Counted from the stretch's first letter, positions 16,913 to 25,966 are shown. The stretch is 64,000 nucleotides of DNA from Rhizobium phaseoli (GCF_003985125.1 NZ_ML133565.1:62001-126000), one strand, 5' to 3'. The notes: generated from the letters alone by a model not told the origin. A program made the numbers and translations.

Positions 16913-18523
16913 CTAATTTGGAAACTGAACCACGCGAGGCGCGAGGCGCGTAGATTGAACTCTCGGAGCCGCATCCAAGAGCAGCTTGGTATATTCGTGC
17001 CGGGGAGCACGCAGAACCCCAGCGGCGGATCCGCGTTCCACCACCTCACCATTCTTCAATATGATGATGGATTCGGCAATCTCGGAGACGAGTGGGAGGT
17101 TGTGCGTTATGAATAGCATCGATAGCCCATCGCGCTTCAGCTCCATCAATAAATCAATAACGGCGGCTTGTACGGAGACGTCGAGTGCCGACGTGATCTC
17201 GTCGCAGATCAACAAATCGGGGTCCATTGCAAGAGCCCGGGCGATTGCGACACGTTGCCTCTCCCCGCCGGAAAGGTCGGCTGGATACAAGTTGGAAACC
17301 CGTTTGGGCAGGCGGACCCTTTCGAGCAATTGCGTCACTTTGGGCCCGATTGAGCTTCTATTCGCACCCGTGAGCATCGCCGCGCGGCCGACCGCATCCT
17401 GGATGGATTCGCGCGGGTTAAGGGAACGATCAGGGTTTTGAAAAACAATCTGAAGGGCTGACAATTGTGCCCGCGAGCGGTTCGCATAGCCGAAATTGAG
17501 AGCCGCATCTTGGAAAGTGATTCGACCCTGACCGCTCGCATGGAGACCGGCAATGCACCGTCCGGTAGTCGTTTTTCCGCTGCCGCTGCCGCCGACGAGA
17601 GCCAAGCATTCCCCATAGCCAATTGAAAACGAAATCCCATGAACAACCCGCATCGGGCCGTAAGAAACGTTCAAGTCCTCTACCTGAAGCAAAGCCGGCA
17701 ACGCTCCGTCCGGCGCCCCGGATTCTTCCTCAGCCTTGCAGCGTTGGGGTAACTGCGGGACCGTGCTAAGGAGCATGCGAGTGTACTCGGTTGCTGGACT
17801 GGTGAAAATCTGTTCCTTTGTGCCACTTTCAATAATCTTGCCGCCGAGCATAACGGCGACCGTGTCCGCAATATTATGCACGACCGCCAAGTCATGCGTG
17901 ACATAGACAAAACTTGCCCTCGACGTCTGGACTAGTTCGCGTATCAAATTCAAGATGGTTTGCTGTGTGGAGACGTCTAGCCCGGTCGTTGGTTCGTCCA
18001 TGACGATCACGCGAGGACGAGTGATGAAGGCCATTCCGATTGCAACCCTCTGCAGTTGGCCGCCGCTAAGTTCAAACGGGTAACGGCGCAGGAAGCGGGC
18101 ATCGGTCGGCAAGCCTACGTCCTTGAGCATATCCCGCCTCATTTCGGCGATCTTTGATGCCGGATAACCGTGAACATGCAGCAGTTCGGCGATTTGATCG
18201 CCGACCCGCCTGCGCGGGCTGAAGCTCGTTGTCGGGTTTTGGGGGACCAGTGAAACCCTGCTTCCGCGATAGTCGCGCAGCTCCCGCTCTGTGAGTGCCA
18301 GTAAATCCTTGTTATCGATTATTACCTTGCCACCACCAAACACCATACCGGGGCGCGCAAAACCAAGCAGGCCAAGGGCTAAGGATGTCTTACCAGACCC
18401 CGATTCCCCAATAATGGCGAGCACTTCGCCCTCGCCGACGGTAATCGAGGCGTTGTCTACGATGATGCGGCCCTCGGTGTCGCGCATCGACAAGTTCTGA
18501 ACAAGCAACGGGGGATTAAGCAT
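16913..18523 (-). CDS. Dipeptide-type ABC transporter, fused double ATPase
   Basis: The 536-residue protein carries two complete DppD/DppF-like ATPase domains. The first has Walker A GESGSGKTSLA, signature LSGGQLQRVAIGMAF and Walker B VIVMDEPTTGLD. The second has GGSGSGKTTTGRC, LSGGERQRVAIARAL and LLICDEITSALD. This fusion is seen in GsiA/YejF-type importers of peptides and related oligomers. It energises the permeases encoded just upstream, whose last gene it overlaps by 8 bases. The second domain has Ile in the usual DEP position (DEITSAL), which is a mild change. Confidence 0.92.
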   Translation of the reverse strand: MLNPPLLVQNLSMRDTEGRIIVDNASITVGEGEVLAIIGESGSGKTSLALGLLGFARPGMVFGGGKVIIDNKDLLALTERELRDYRGSRVSLVPQNPTTSFSPRRRVGDQIAELLHVHGYPASKIAEMRRDMLKDVGLPTDARFLRRYPFELSGGQLQRVAIGMAFITRPRVIVMDEPTTGLDVSTQQTILNLIRELVQTSRASFVYVTHDLAVVHNIADTVAVMLGGKIIESGTKEQIFTSPATEYTRMLLSTVPQLPQRCKAEEESGAPDGALPALLQVEDLNVSYGPMRVVHGISFSIGYGECLALVGGSGSGKTTTGRCIAGLHASGQGRITFQDAALNFGYANRSRAQLSALQIVFQNPDRSLNPRESIQDAVGRAAMLTGANRSSIGPKVTQLLERVRLPKRVSNLYPADLSGGERQRVAIARALAMDPDLLICDEITSALDVSVQAAVIDLLMELKRDGLSMLFITHNLPLVSEIAESIIILKNGEVVERGSAAGVLRAPRHEYTKLLLDAAPRVQSTRLAPRVVQFPN

Positions 18524-19352
18524 TTTCCTGCCTCTTCGAATGGCCGATGGAACGCGCGAAGTTGTCGGTCAGGACGTTCACGGCGACCGAGAAGATCGCA
18601 ATCGCTGCCGCGGGCGCTATGGCAAGCCAGGGGGAAATCGTGATGCCCAAGCGGTTCTCACTGATCATCATTCCCCAATCCGCTGCAGGAGGTGGCAGCC
18701 CCAGACCAAGATAACTGAGCGAGGCGTAAAGGATGATCGATCCGCAGAGCCGAACGCCGTAATCCGCCAACACCGGAGGGAGAATATTTGGCAGAATATC
18801 CTTGAGACACACCGCCAGCCAGCGCTCACCTCTGACGAGTGCGGCTTCAACGTACTCGTTTCGAGATATGTCTATCGTAATCAGTCGAACAATTCTTAGA
18901 ACGCGGGGGACATGGATGAAGACAATGCCAAATATCACAGTGGTAAGGCTTGGCCCGGTTGCCGCCAGCAGTACAAGCAGGAAAATTGCAGGAGGCAAGG
19001 CATAAATAATGTCGGAGAGCGCGACGAGAGTATGGTCTAACGAGCCCCGACGAAGACCTGACAATATGCCGATGGGTACTGCGATCAGAAAAGCCAAGGT
19101 CGTGGCCAGAACCGCTATCATCAAAACCGTTTGACCTCCGGAGAGAAAGCGGCTGAAAGCGTCTCGTCCCAGAAAGTCCGTTCCCAGCAGGTGGTCACGC
19201 GATAGTTGCGAAAAAGGGGGGCCGACGATTTCGTCGTACGCGTAGGGGGTGAGCCACGGTCCGATCGTCGCGACTCCAACGATTATGATCGTGAGAAGCA
19301 ACGCGATCCATGATGCGCGTTTGGAAAACATGATCTGCATAGTTCGAAGCAT
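18516..19352 (-). CDS. Peptide-type ABC transporter permease (DppC-like)
   Basis: I prefer ATG 19352 because a strong GAGGAGGAACAA lies just before it; an upstream ATG at 19373 would place that site inside the gene. The 278-residue inner-membrane protein has about six helices, the N-terminal feature HLLGTDFLGRDAFSRFLSGG typical of DppC proteins, and the permease EAA-type loop EAALVRGERWLAVCLKDIL, which docks on the ATPase. It follows the DppB-like gene by 17 bases and overlaps the ATPase gene. Confidence 0.9.
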   Translation of the reverse strand: MLRTMQIMFSKRASWIALLLTIIIVGVATIGPWLTPYAYDEIVGPPFSQLSRDHLLGTDFLGRDAFSRFLSGGQTVLMIAVLATTLAFLIAVPIGILSGLRRGSLDHTLVALSDIIYALPPAIFLLVLLAATGPSLTTVIFGIVFIHVPRVLRIVRLITIDISRNEYVEAALVRGERWLAVCLKDILPNILPPVLADYGVRLCGSIILYASLSYLGLGLPPPAADWGMMISENRLGITISPWLAIAPAAAIAIFSVAVNVLTDNFARSIGHSKRQENA

Positions 19353-19369
19353 TTGTTCCTCCTCACGGA

Positions 19370-20341
19370 TCAAAGCGAAGCGTTTTGGGCTCGCAGTCGA
19401 GGATTGAGAAGCATGATGAGAACCTCGGACACCAGATTGATCAGCACATAAGTTCCGGTAATCAAGAGAGTTATGGCCAAGACCGTGGGCATATCGCGGT
19501 TGATAACCGCGTCTGCAAATGCGCTGCCGATACCAGGCAGTTGGAACACGGCCTCGGTAACGACGACCCCACCTGCGAGCCAGGCGGCGTTCAGTGCGAT
19601 GGTCTGGATCGACGGCGTTAGGACATTCGGAAAGACATGGCGTATGAGCACACGAGCCGGGCTGAGGCCTCTAAGACGAGCCATGTACACATACTCCGCC
19701 GAAAGGACCTCGATGGCCACAGCCCGTACCATGCGAACGACCTGGGCTAGAGTGGTGCAAAGGAGTGTAACGACAGGCAGAATGAAGAGGGTCGACTGCG
19801 ACAGCAGCGTTCTGTTGCCTTGGATCAGTGATACCGGCGGAAGGAAATTCAGACCGACGGCGAAGACAACGATCAGGACCGTGCCGACGACAAATTCCGG
19901 CAGGGCTACAAGTACGATTGTCGGGACCGTGATGATGTGGTCGGGCAATCTGTCCTTCCATACCGCAGCGGCGGTCCCGAGCAAAAACGAGAGCGGAATC
20001 AGCGCCAGAAGCGAAGAGACAGTGAGGATGACGGTATTGATCACCTTCGGCCGGATCATCTCCCAAACTGGACGACCCGATGGAATTGATCTGCCAAAAT
20101 CCCCCGACGCTACGCCGGAAGCCCATGAGAGATATTGAGAGATTGCCGGTCGGTCCAAGCCAAACTCGGTGCGCAAGGCTTCCACGGCGGCAGGATCAGC
20201 TTTGGGGCCGAGTGCGGCCCTTGCAGGATCTCCCGGAAGAAAAAGTGTCGCCGTGAAAACGACAGCCGAGACGGCTATCAGCGTGAAAACAGACAGCGCT
20301 AGTCTTGCCATCACCAACTTTGAAAGACGGGCCGTAAGCAT
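19370..20341 (-). CDS. Peptide-type ABC transporter permease (DppB-like)
   Basis: The 323-residue protein has an N-terminal helix (LALSVFTLIAVSAVVFTATL) and the DppB-family start LPGDPARAALGPKADPAAVEALRTEFGLD. Five further helices follow, with the ATPase-docking segment EYVYMARLRGLSPARVLIRHV. It forms the inner-membrane channel with the DppC-like protein encoded next. It lies 67 bases after the binding-protein gene, across a strong hairpin. Confidence 0.9.
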   Translation of the reverse strand: MLTARLSKLVMARLALSVFTLIAVSAVVFTATLFLPGDPARAALGPKADPAAVEALRTEFGLDRPAISQYLSWASGVASGDFGRSIPSGRPVWEMIRPKVINTVILTVSSLLALIPLSFLLGTAAAVWKDRLPDHIITVPTIVLVALPEFVVGTVLIVVFAVGLNFLPPVSLIQGNRTLLSQSTLFILPVVTLLCTTLAQVVRMVRAVAIEVLSAEYVYMARLRGLSPARVLIRHVFPNVLTPSIQTIALNAAWLAGGVVVTEAVFQLPGIGSAFADAVINRDMPTVLAITLLITGTYVLINLVSEVLIMLLNPRLRAQNASL

Positions 20342-20363
20342 CCATGGCTCCCTTCTTGATGGT

Positions 20364-20386
20364 GCCCCACCTCGGGGAGGCGGGGC
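20364..20386 (-). terminator. Strong intercistronic hairpin after the binding-protein gene
   Basis: GCCCC (20364-20368) pairs with GGGGC (20382-20386), and CCTC with GAGG inside, around a GGG loop with one A/C mismatch. There is no T run. Hairpins placed just after a binding-protein gene commonly protect its mRNA and raise its yield over the membrane components; that role here is inferred. Confidence 0.5.
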
Positions 20387-20408
20387 AATCGCTAGGTCCG
20401 GGCGAAAC

Positions 20409-21989
20409 TTAGGCTTCGAGCGAAATCCCTTCGAACCGGTAGTAGCCGAGATTGCGTTGACTGGAAGGAGAAAGCCCCTTCACACGGACGTTTGTCGCAT
20501 CCAAGAGGTCTCTAAAGCCCCAGATTATATAGCCGCCGTCTTCCCAGATGATCTTTTGCGCTTCAAAGAGGTAGTCCTTCCGCTGAGACGGATCGAACGT
20601 CGTGCGAGCCATGGACACCCACTTGTCGAAAGCGTCGTTCGTCCAATCCGGTTCGTTCCAATACGCGCCGCGGGCATAGGCCTGTCCAAAAACGGATTCG
20701 ATTGTGTGTTGTCCCCAATCGGAACTGGCCATGGCCGTCTTCTTGAATTTCGGGCCGGAGTAATAACTGTCCGGCGGGACGACGGTTAGATCGATTTTCA
20801 CCCCTGCCTGCTTCGCTTGGTTTGCAATGAGGGTTGCGGATGCCAACATCCCCGGCGCGGCGTCCGAAGTGTACAGCTCAAATGAAAGATCGTTGTCGTA
20901 TCCTGCCTGTTTCAGGAGCGATCGGGCCTGATCCGGATCGTGCTGCCTTTGCGGCAGCGCGGAGGCGTAGTCGGGATCAGTTATGCAATGAAGATCGTTG
21001 CCGATCCTGCCGTAGCCGGCCAGGGCGTTAGCCACCAACTGTTCGCGGTCGACAAGAAGCCGCATCGCCTGACGTACGCGGACATCGGTGAACGGCTTCT
21101 GGGCGACCATCATGAACTGGTCTGTCGTCGCTGCGCTCGTTGAGCGCAGCAAAGCCATAGCAGGGTTCGCCTCAACGATACGCGCAAGGTTGCCATCGAG
21201 TTGTGCGACAACATCGACTTGGTCAGCAATTAGCGCGTTCATCCGCGCCGTCGGATCATTGATAGCAATGAATTCGACACCATCCAGATACGGCATTCCC
21301 GGTTTGCGGAAGGCATCGTTCCGCTTCAGCGTCACCCGTTGGCCCTGGCTCCATTCGACGAACCTGAAGGGTCCGGTGCCCACCGGCTGAGTAAAGTCCT
21401 TGGTGCCATCTTTTACAAGAAACATCACTTTGCTCCCAAGAACCTGGGGCAGAAGTGCGTAAGGTTTAGCGAGCGAGACTTCGACGGTGCTGTCGTCGAG
21501 TGCTCGAATATCGGAGGGCTTCATCAAGCCCGATAGGTTGGTGAAGCCGTCGGCCTTGTTTTCCGGCGTGAGCATGTACTGCAGCGAGTACACAACATCC
21601 TTGGCTGAAAACGGCGTTCCATCGTGCCATACAATCCCGCTGCGAATTCGAATTTTCCAGACATTCCCTTCCTTGTTGTGGCTGAAGTCTTCGGCCAGGC
21701 TGTTGTAGATGTGTCCGTTGCCGTCGAAATCAGTCAATCGGTCGTAGATCGATTGAGCGACGGCAAAGTCCATATCTCCCGTCGAGATGAAGGGATTGAG
21801 CGACGACTTAGCGCCTGCTGCGCCCAGACCAACACGCAGAGTGCCGCCGCGGGACGGTTCACCGGCATGAGCTCGATCCGCGATCGCCGGGGCTAGTGCG
21901 ATGCATGACCCGACTGCCAGACCCGCTTTGAGGAAATTGCGGCGCGGCATGGTGGTGGATGTGAAGATGTTGATGCTCGTCTCTTTCAT
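20409..21989 (-). CDS. Peptide-type ABC transporter substrate-binding protein, Tat-exported
   Basis: The start at ATG 21989 has GGGAG before it and gives 526 residues. The leader contains the twin-arginine motif PRRNFLKAGLAVG followed by a hydrophobic stretch and an AHA cleavage site near residue 42. The mature protein has the family-5 solute-binding pattern: LAEDFSHNKEGNVWKIRIR, VWHDGTPFSAKDVVYSLQYM, PVGTGPFRFVEWSQG and VDREQLVANALAGYG. It captures the substrate in the periplasm for the permeases and double ATPase encoded downstream. The Tat leader suggests export after folding. Confidence 0.93.
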   Translation of the reverse strand: MKETSINIFTSTTMPRRNFLKAGLAVGSCIALAPAIADRAHAGEPSRGGTLRVGLGAAGAKSSLNPFISTGDMDFAVAQSIYDRLTDFDGNGHIYNSLAEDFSHNKEGNVWKIRIRSGIVWHDGTPFSAKDVVYSLQYMLTPENKADGFTNLSGLMKPSDIRALDDSTVEVSLAKPYALLPQVLGSKVMFLVKDGTKDFTQPVGTGPFRFVEWSQGQRVTLKRNDAFRKPGMPYLDGVEFIAINDPTARMNALIADQVDVVAQLDGNLARIVEANPAMALLRSTSAATTDQFMMVAQKPFTDVRVRQAMRLLVDREQLVANALAGYGRIGNDLHCITDPDYASALPQRQHDPDQARSLLKQAGYDNDLSFELYTSDAAPGMLASATLIANQAKQAGVKIDLTVVPPDSYYSGPKFKKTAMASSDWGQHTIESVFGQAYARGAYWNEPDWTNDAFDKWVSMARTTFDPSQRKDYLFEAQKIIWEDGGYIIWGFRDLLDATNVRVKGLSPSSQRNLGYYRFEGISLEA

Positions 21990-22079
21990 AACAGCTGCTC
22001 CCTTTTTTGTGTTGTAACGGCGAGAGGATGAGATGTCGGAACACTCATGGTGATCCGACATCCTTCGGCACGTCCTGGC

Positions 22080-22961
22080 CTAGGCGATAAGTCCGGCGTG
22101 GCGCAGTGCAGCACGAATATTGTCTTGATCTTCCATGGCCAGATCGCCGCTGGGCTTCCTGGGCTCGCCTACCTTGCGGCCAAGCAGATTGATGGCGAAC
22201 TTGACGCGTGCGGGAAAGTTGGCTGGCTTGATCATCTCTCGGGCAAGAGGCGCGATTCTTTCCGTTAATTCACGTCCCCGCCTGTAATCACCTTCCAGGT
22301 GTGCCCGGTAAATTTCGCCGTATTCTTTCGGAATGACGGTGTTCACGCCGGAGATCGAGGCGTCTGCGCCCAACAAAAAACTTGCGATGTTCACGCTATC
22401 CGCACCGGCAGCAATCGCGACGCGATCTCCAACGGTTTGGACAAGCTCTGCGACCGGTTCAAGGGCGACCTCTTTTACGCAAATAACACCGGTTACATTG
22501 GCGATGCGCTGCATCACGGATGGGGGGCTGAAAAAGTGGTTATAGAAAATGATCGGCATTTGCGTCGCGTCATGGATGTCTCGGACGAACGCCTCGAGAC
22601 CCTCCTGCGACGGCGTCGTATAGATCGGCGGCCCGACCATCAACGCGCTTGCGCCAGCCTCTTTTGCCTTCTGGCCCCTTAGGATAGCGTCCTTCGTCGT
22701 GGTCGTGATGACGCCGGCAATAATCCGAATTTTGCTGTTCTGCACAGCCTCATTGACAAGCTGGCCTAACTCCTCGGCGCTCAACTCGTCTCCCGAGCCC
22801 GTACTGCCTCCAACGACAGCCAGCCTCACACCGACGGATTCCATGAACCGCAGTTCATTTCGGAAAAGCTCGAAATCCAGGCTGCCGTCCGCCGCAAATG
22901 TGGAAACGAGTGGCGGGATGACGCCGCTTATCTCTTCCTTGGACAGCGTTTGTTTTGTCAT
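22080..22961 (-). CDS. DapA/NanA-family aldolase or dehydratase
   Basis: The 293-residue TIM barrel has the Schiff-base lysine Lys163 in GVICVKEVAL and the helper Tyr140 in PIIFYNHF, both placed as in dihydrodipicolinate synthase and N-acetylneuraminate lyase. The usual GTTGE loop reads GGSTGSGDE, so substrate binding differs from true DapA. The array carries no lysine-pathway genes, which argues for a catabolic 2-keto acid aldolase or dehydratase. It is the first gene of the 13-kb array, with GGAAAGAG before the ATG and an inverted repeat directly upstream. Confidence 0.88.
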   Translation of the reverse strand: MTKQTLSKEEISGVIPPLVSTFAADGSLDFELFRNELRFMESVGVRLAVVGGSTGSGDELSAEELGQLVNEAVQNSKIRIIAGVITTTTKDAILRGQKAKEAGASALMVGPPIYTTPSQEGLEAFVRDIHDATQMPIIFYNHFFSPPSVMQRIANVTGVICVKEVALEPVAELVQTVGDRVAIAAGADSVNIASFLLGADASISGVNTVIPKEYGEIYRAHLEGDYRRGRELTERIAPLAREMIKPANFPARVKFAINLLGRKVGEPRKPSGDLAMEDQDNIRAALRHAGLIA

Positions 22962-22974
22962 GGTCTCTTTCCTA

Positions 22975-23009
22975 TTTCACTGAGTGAAAGTAACTCTCGT
23001 ACAGTGAAA
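22975..23009. promoter_or_regulatory. Likely IclR-type operator before the 13-kb array
   Basis: TTTCACT (22975-22981), G, AGTGAAA (22983-22989) is a perfect 7-bp inverted repeat. The half site AGTGAAA recurs at 23003-23009, exactly 20 bases or two helical turns away. The palindrome fits the ATTTCANNNTGAAAT type described for IclR-family regulators, and the array encodes one IclR protein. It lies 14 bases before the aldolase start codon, so it probably overlaps the promoter or transcript start. Confidence 0.6.
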
Positions 23010-23406
23010 TAATCCAGAAGCAGACATGGTGTGTCAACGCGCCTTTAAGGCAGGCGCGTCACATTGCGTCACTTATCATCAAAGTGCGAACGCCCGTAGG
23101 AAGAGGTCTTTGACGTCCAAGCCGGTCGAATGGACCTCAGGAAGTTGCGTCTATGCGCTTTCATACGAGAAAGGAGACGATGAAAGGGCTGCAGGGAGCT
23201 CTCGATTTCAGTTGCGCTGCCGCAGAACCCAGCCGTGTCTGGCTGTTGCCGCTTCGAACACACCTGACGCATGCACGGAATACGACAATATTGCCAGCGG
23301 CGATGCCCTTTCACGGCCCCGTCGTTGCAGCTGATCAAGGACGGCAGTATCCACCGCCATGTCTCACGGATTGAGAAGTCCGGCACTCGTTGTCCGGACT
23401 TTGCGA
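23010..23406. other. Non-coding stretch between the 13-kb array and the VOC gene
   Basis: I see no convincing gene. Short open frames on both strands lack family resemblance. A hairpin with arms AAGTCCGG (23376-23383) and CCGGACTT (23394-23401) lies just past the VOC stop and may weakly terminate leftward transcription, but it has no T run. The upstream part should hold the promoter of the 13-kb array. Confidence 0.4.
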
Positions 23407-23790
23407 TTAGGAGGTTATCTCGACGCGCGAGCCGTCAGGCGTCGCGATGACGGCCTCGTAATAGCCGTCGCCCGTCATTCGTGGACCCGAAACTAGGATC
23501 CCGTCGACCTTGCATCTGGCGGCCATTTCGTCGACCGCCCTCTGACTCCCGAGAGATATGGCAATATGATCCCATCCGCTTGCTTCCCGATCTTCACTGG
23601 GATCAATCCACGGTCCGGTCATGAGCTCGATTTCGGCACCTGTGTCGGCAAGCTTGATGAAGCGCGAAACGAAACCTTCTCGGCGCTTGCTATGATAGGG
23701 CTCCCCAATCTCGGCATCGAAATACGTCTGCCAGAATGCAACCTGTCGGTCGAGGTCGGGAGTCCAAATCGCAACGTGTGCAATATGCAA
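23407..23790 (-). CDS. VOC (glyoxalase fold) family protein, TTG start
   Basis: The frame is open further upstream, but the fold begins at LHIAHVAIWTPDLDRQVAFW, and the TTG at 23790 has AAAGGAAATGAC in front, so I start there (127 residues). Metal-ligand positions are His at residue 5 (HVAIW), His in GWDHIAISLG and Glu in the last strand SRVEITS. The middle RFIKLADTGAEIELMTGP is typical of the family. Function is a small-molecule lyase, isomerase or binding protein. It lies upstream of the array promoter and 311 bases from the YciI gene, so it may be transcribed alone. Confidence 0.78.
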   Translation of the reverse strand: MHIAHVAIWTPDLDRQVAFWQTYFDAEIGEPYHSKRREGFVSRFIKLADTGAEIELMTGPWIDPSEDREASGWDHIAISLGSQRAVDEMAARCKVDGILVSGPRMTGDGYYEAVIATPDGSRVEITS

Positions 23791-24101
23791 GTCATTTCCT
23801 TTCCGATTCAAAACGACAAGGGTTTCCGCAGCAACACGGCGTAGGCGCAGCGGTTGCACAAGCGTCAGGGGCACGGGTTCCCCGACCGATCCTTCCGCTT
23901 GCGGGCCTCTCTTTCGCCTACCACCGAGCCAAATGTAAAATAGCAAAATGTGTTCGCCTGTTGCGAGGCGTCATTGCGGACAGCCTCGGTCACCTCTCGA
24001 TGTGGAGCGGGGACGTAGCGGATGCAGAAGGTATTCTGTCTGCACTGCGTTCGATAAAGTCTCCGGCCTCAGCAGCGTTGTCAGAGTAGCATCGTGGTCG
24101 C
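23791..24101. other. 311-base gap without recognised gene
   Basis: The minus-strand frame of the VOC gene continues to 23946 but its codons do not look like protein. I see no terminator or repeat. It presumably holds the VOC promoter. Confidence 0.3.
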
Positions 24102-24410
24102 TCAGATCAGGCTTGGTTTCAGAGTCAAAGCTTCCGCAAAGGCTTCCGCGCCAAGGGCGGGTTTGAAGCAGCGTATGTCATATTCGACCAGATTCTGCCT
24201 GTGGAAGGAGTCGGTTTTCAGCATTGCGTCGAGTTCGTCCCGGCTGGCGCAATGGGCAAGGACGATTCCGCCAACGGCCGGCTCCATAGGGCCAGCGGCG
24301 ATGATTGTTCCCGCCTTTAAATGTTCGGCGAGCCATTCGCGATGGGTGTCGAGATGGGCTTTTATATCATCCATGGGGCGGATGTAGGTGAGAGTAACGA
24401 CATAAAGCAT
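24102..24410 (-). CDS. YciI-family protein
   Basis: The 102-residue protein has the ferredoxin-like YciI layout: LYVVTLTYIRPMDDIKAHLD at the start, the conserved His in THREWLAEHLKAG, AAGPMEPAVGGIVLAH, then the DSFHRQNLVEYDIRCF segment with the second conserved aspartate/histidine area. Members are small oligomeric proteins related to muconolactone isomerase and chlorite-dismutase folds and are often found with oxidative detoxification genes. Its start lies 29 bases downstream of the azoreductase stop, so the two are probably co-transcribed. Confidence 0.85.
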   Translation of the reverse strand: MLYVVTLTYIRPMDDIKAHLDTHREWLAEHLKAGTIIAAGPMEPAVGGIVLAHCASRDELDAMLKTDSFHRQNLVEYDIRCFKPALGAEAFAEALTLKPSLI

Positions 24411-24439
24411 TGGTGGATTTCCTTAAAGGAGTGGAAGAA

Positions 24440-25039
24440 TTATGCCACGAGGTTCAGGATCTGCTCGTCGGCGTCGCGGAATGCTTTGGCGGTCATTTCC
24501 GGGCCGCGCGCCATCCCTTCAGCATAAATGAACTGGACGTCCGTGATGCCGAGAAAGCCCAGCATGTATCTAAGATACTGCGCCGGCGTGTCGGCGGGCG
24601 TTTCCCTGTAGAAGCCGCCCCGCGTCAGGGCGATGATCGCCTTCTTGCCCTTCACTAGGCCGATCGGTCCGGTCTCCGTATAACGGAATGTCGCACCCGG
24701 CTTGGCGACGGCATCGATCCAGTTCTTCAACTGGGATGGAATGTTGAAGTTGTACATCGGCGCACCGATGACGATGATGTCCGCCGCCAGGAGTTCAACG
24801 ACGTGACGTTCGTCTTCGAGCGCTCGGGCGGTCTGATCTGGCGTTCGCGCGTCGGGAGGGAGCATCCGTGTCGCGACGGCCAGTTCATCGAGCGGCTGGA
24901 CCGGATCGCGGGCCAGGTTCTTAATTTGGACGACAGCGTCCGGATCAATCCTTCTCAGATGGCGGACGATGGCGTCGGCCACAGCGGAGGAGGCGGAGCC
25001 GTCAATTCGCGCGCTGGAATTGATTTGCAGTATCTTCAT
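24440..25039 (-). CDS. azoR: FMN-dependent NADH-azoreductase
   Basis: Starting at ATG 25039 after AAGGAATT, the protein has 199 residues and matches the AzoR flavodoxin fold. Its features are MKILQINSSARIDGSASS for the FMN phosphate loop, PMYNFNIPSQLKNWIDAV near residue 95 and FRYTETGPIGLVKGKKA, followed by the active-site TRGGFY. It reduces quinones and azo compounds with NADH in the cytoplasm and protects against electrophiles. Neighbours are YciI downstream and a secreted alpha/beta hydrolase upstream. Confidence 0.92.
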   Translation of the reverse strand: MKILQINSSARIDGSASSAVADAIVRHLRRIDPDAVVQIKNLARDPVQPLDELAVATRMLPPDARTPDQTARALEDERHVVELLAADIIVIGAPMYNFNIPSQLKNWIDAVAKPGATFRYTETGPIGLVKGKKAIIALTRGGFYRETPADTPAQYLRYMLGFLGITDVQFIYAEGMARGPEMTAKAFRDADEQILNLVA

Positions 25040-25174
25040 GAGAATTCCTTTCATGCGCCTCTCGCGGCGCGTTCAGTCGATGAACAACGGACGCGGATCA
25101 TCGCCGGCATGGCGAGCATGGCCGCGGTCACTCGGGGATAAGGAGGCGGGTCGCCTGGTCGACGTGCCCGCAGC

Positions 25175-25966
25175 TCAGGCTTGTGCGGCGTCTTCGATCA
25201 GTGCGGTGACGACATCTGCATGGGATATCAGGGACATGTGGCTCGAGAAGACCTCCGTTATGGCAGCCTGACTGCGGTGAGCCATCCAGCTCTGGAGTTC
25301 GGGCGCAAGCGCTCGGTCGTTCCTGGACAGAAGATACCAAGACGGCTTTTTCTTCCAAGCGGTGCCGACTACCTTTTCACCGAACGAGGTTGCGGCGATA
25401 GGCTTCTGTGTGGCGGCAAGAAGCTGGATCCTCTCGGGCGGAAGATCGCCTGCGAGCGCGGGCCCATAGTAAGCCGGGTCGAACCAGAGCGAATTGCGGC
25501 CGTCGGGGCGCGCTCCTTCCATGCCGGAAGAAGGCGAACCATGATTTTGAAGGTCAATGGCCGACTCATTCTCATCAGGCACCAGCGCCGACACATAGAC
25601 GAGAGACGTGACGTTCGGCGAAAGCCCGGCCTCAGTGATGACCATGCCGCCCCAGCTATGCCCCACCAATACGACAGGGCCCGACTGGCGGCTCAGGACA
25701 TTTTTGATGTAGGCGATGTCATCGGCGAGCGATGTCATGGGGATTTGTGCGGCCGTGACGGTGTATCCCTTTGAGGCAAGCCGGAGGATGACTTCGCTCC
25801 AGCAATTGCCGTCTGTAAATGCGCCATGCACCAGCACGACGTTTTTCGTTTTCTGTTCAGCCATTTCGTTTGTTCCTGTCTGCGCGGATGCCCGCTGCCG
25901 CATGATTCCCGCAAGAGCGGCGGCCGCTGACATCGCGATCAAGCTTCTTCTATTCAGGACGGACAT
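25175..25966 (-). CDS. Alpha/beta hydrolase with Tat-like leader
   Basis: From ATG 25966 the protein has 263 residues. The leader SVLNRRSLIAMSAAAALAG carries paired arginines and a hydrophobic run ending in RASA, so export by Tat is likely. The body is an alpha/beta hydrolase of the EstC/salicylate-esterase type: VVLVHGAFTDGNCWSEV for the oxyanion loop, GHSWGGMVI with the nucleophile Ser, and SSHMSLISHADVV with the catalytic His near the C-terminus. It diverges from the LysR gene at 26104 and precedes the azoreductase by 135 bases. The substrate may be an ester or lactone. Confidence 0.87.
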   Translation of the reverse strand: MSVLNRRSLIAMSAAAALAGIMRQRASAQTGTNEMAEQKTKNVVLVHGAFTDGNCWSEVILRLASKGYTVTAAQIPMTSLADDIAYIKNVLSRQSGPVVLVGHSWGGMVITEAGLSPNVTSLVYVSALVPDENESAIDLQNHGSPSSGMEGARPDGRNSLWFDPAYYGPALAGDLPPERIQLLAATQKPIAATSFGEKVVGTAWKKKPSWYLLSRNDRALAPELQSWMAHRSQAAITEVFSSHMSLISHADVVTALIEDAAQA

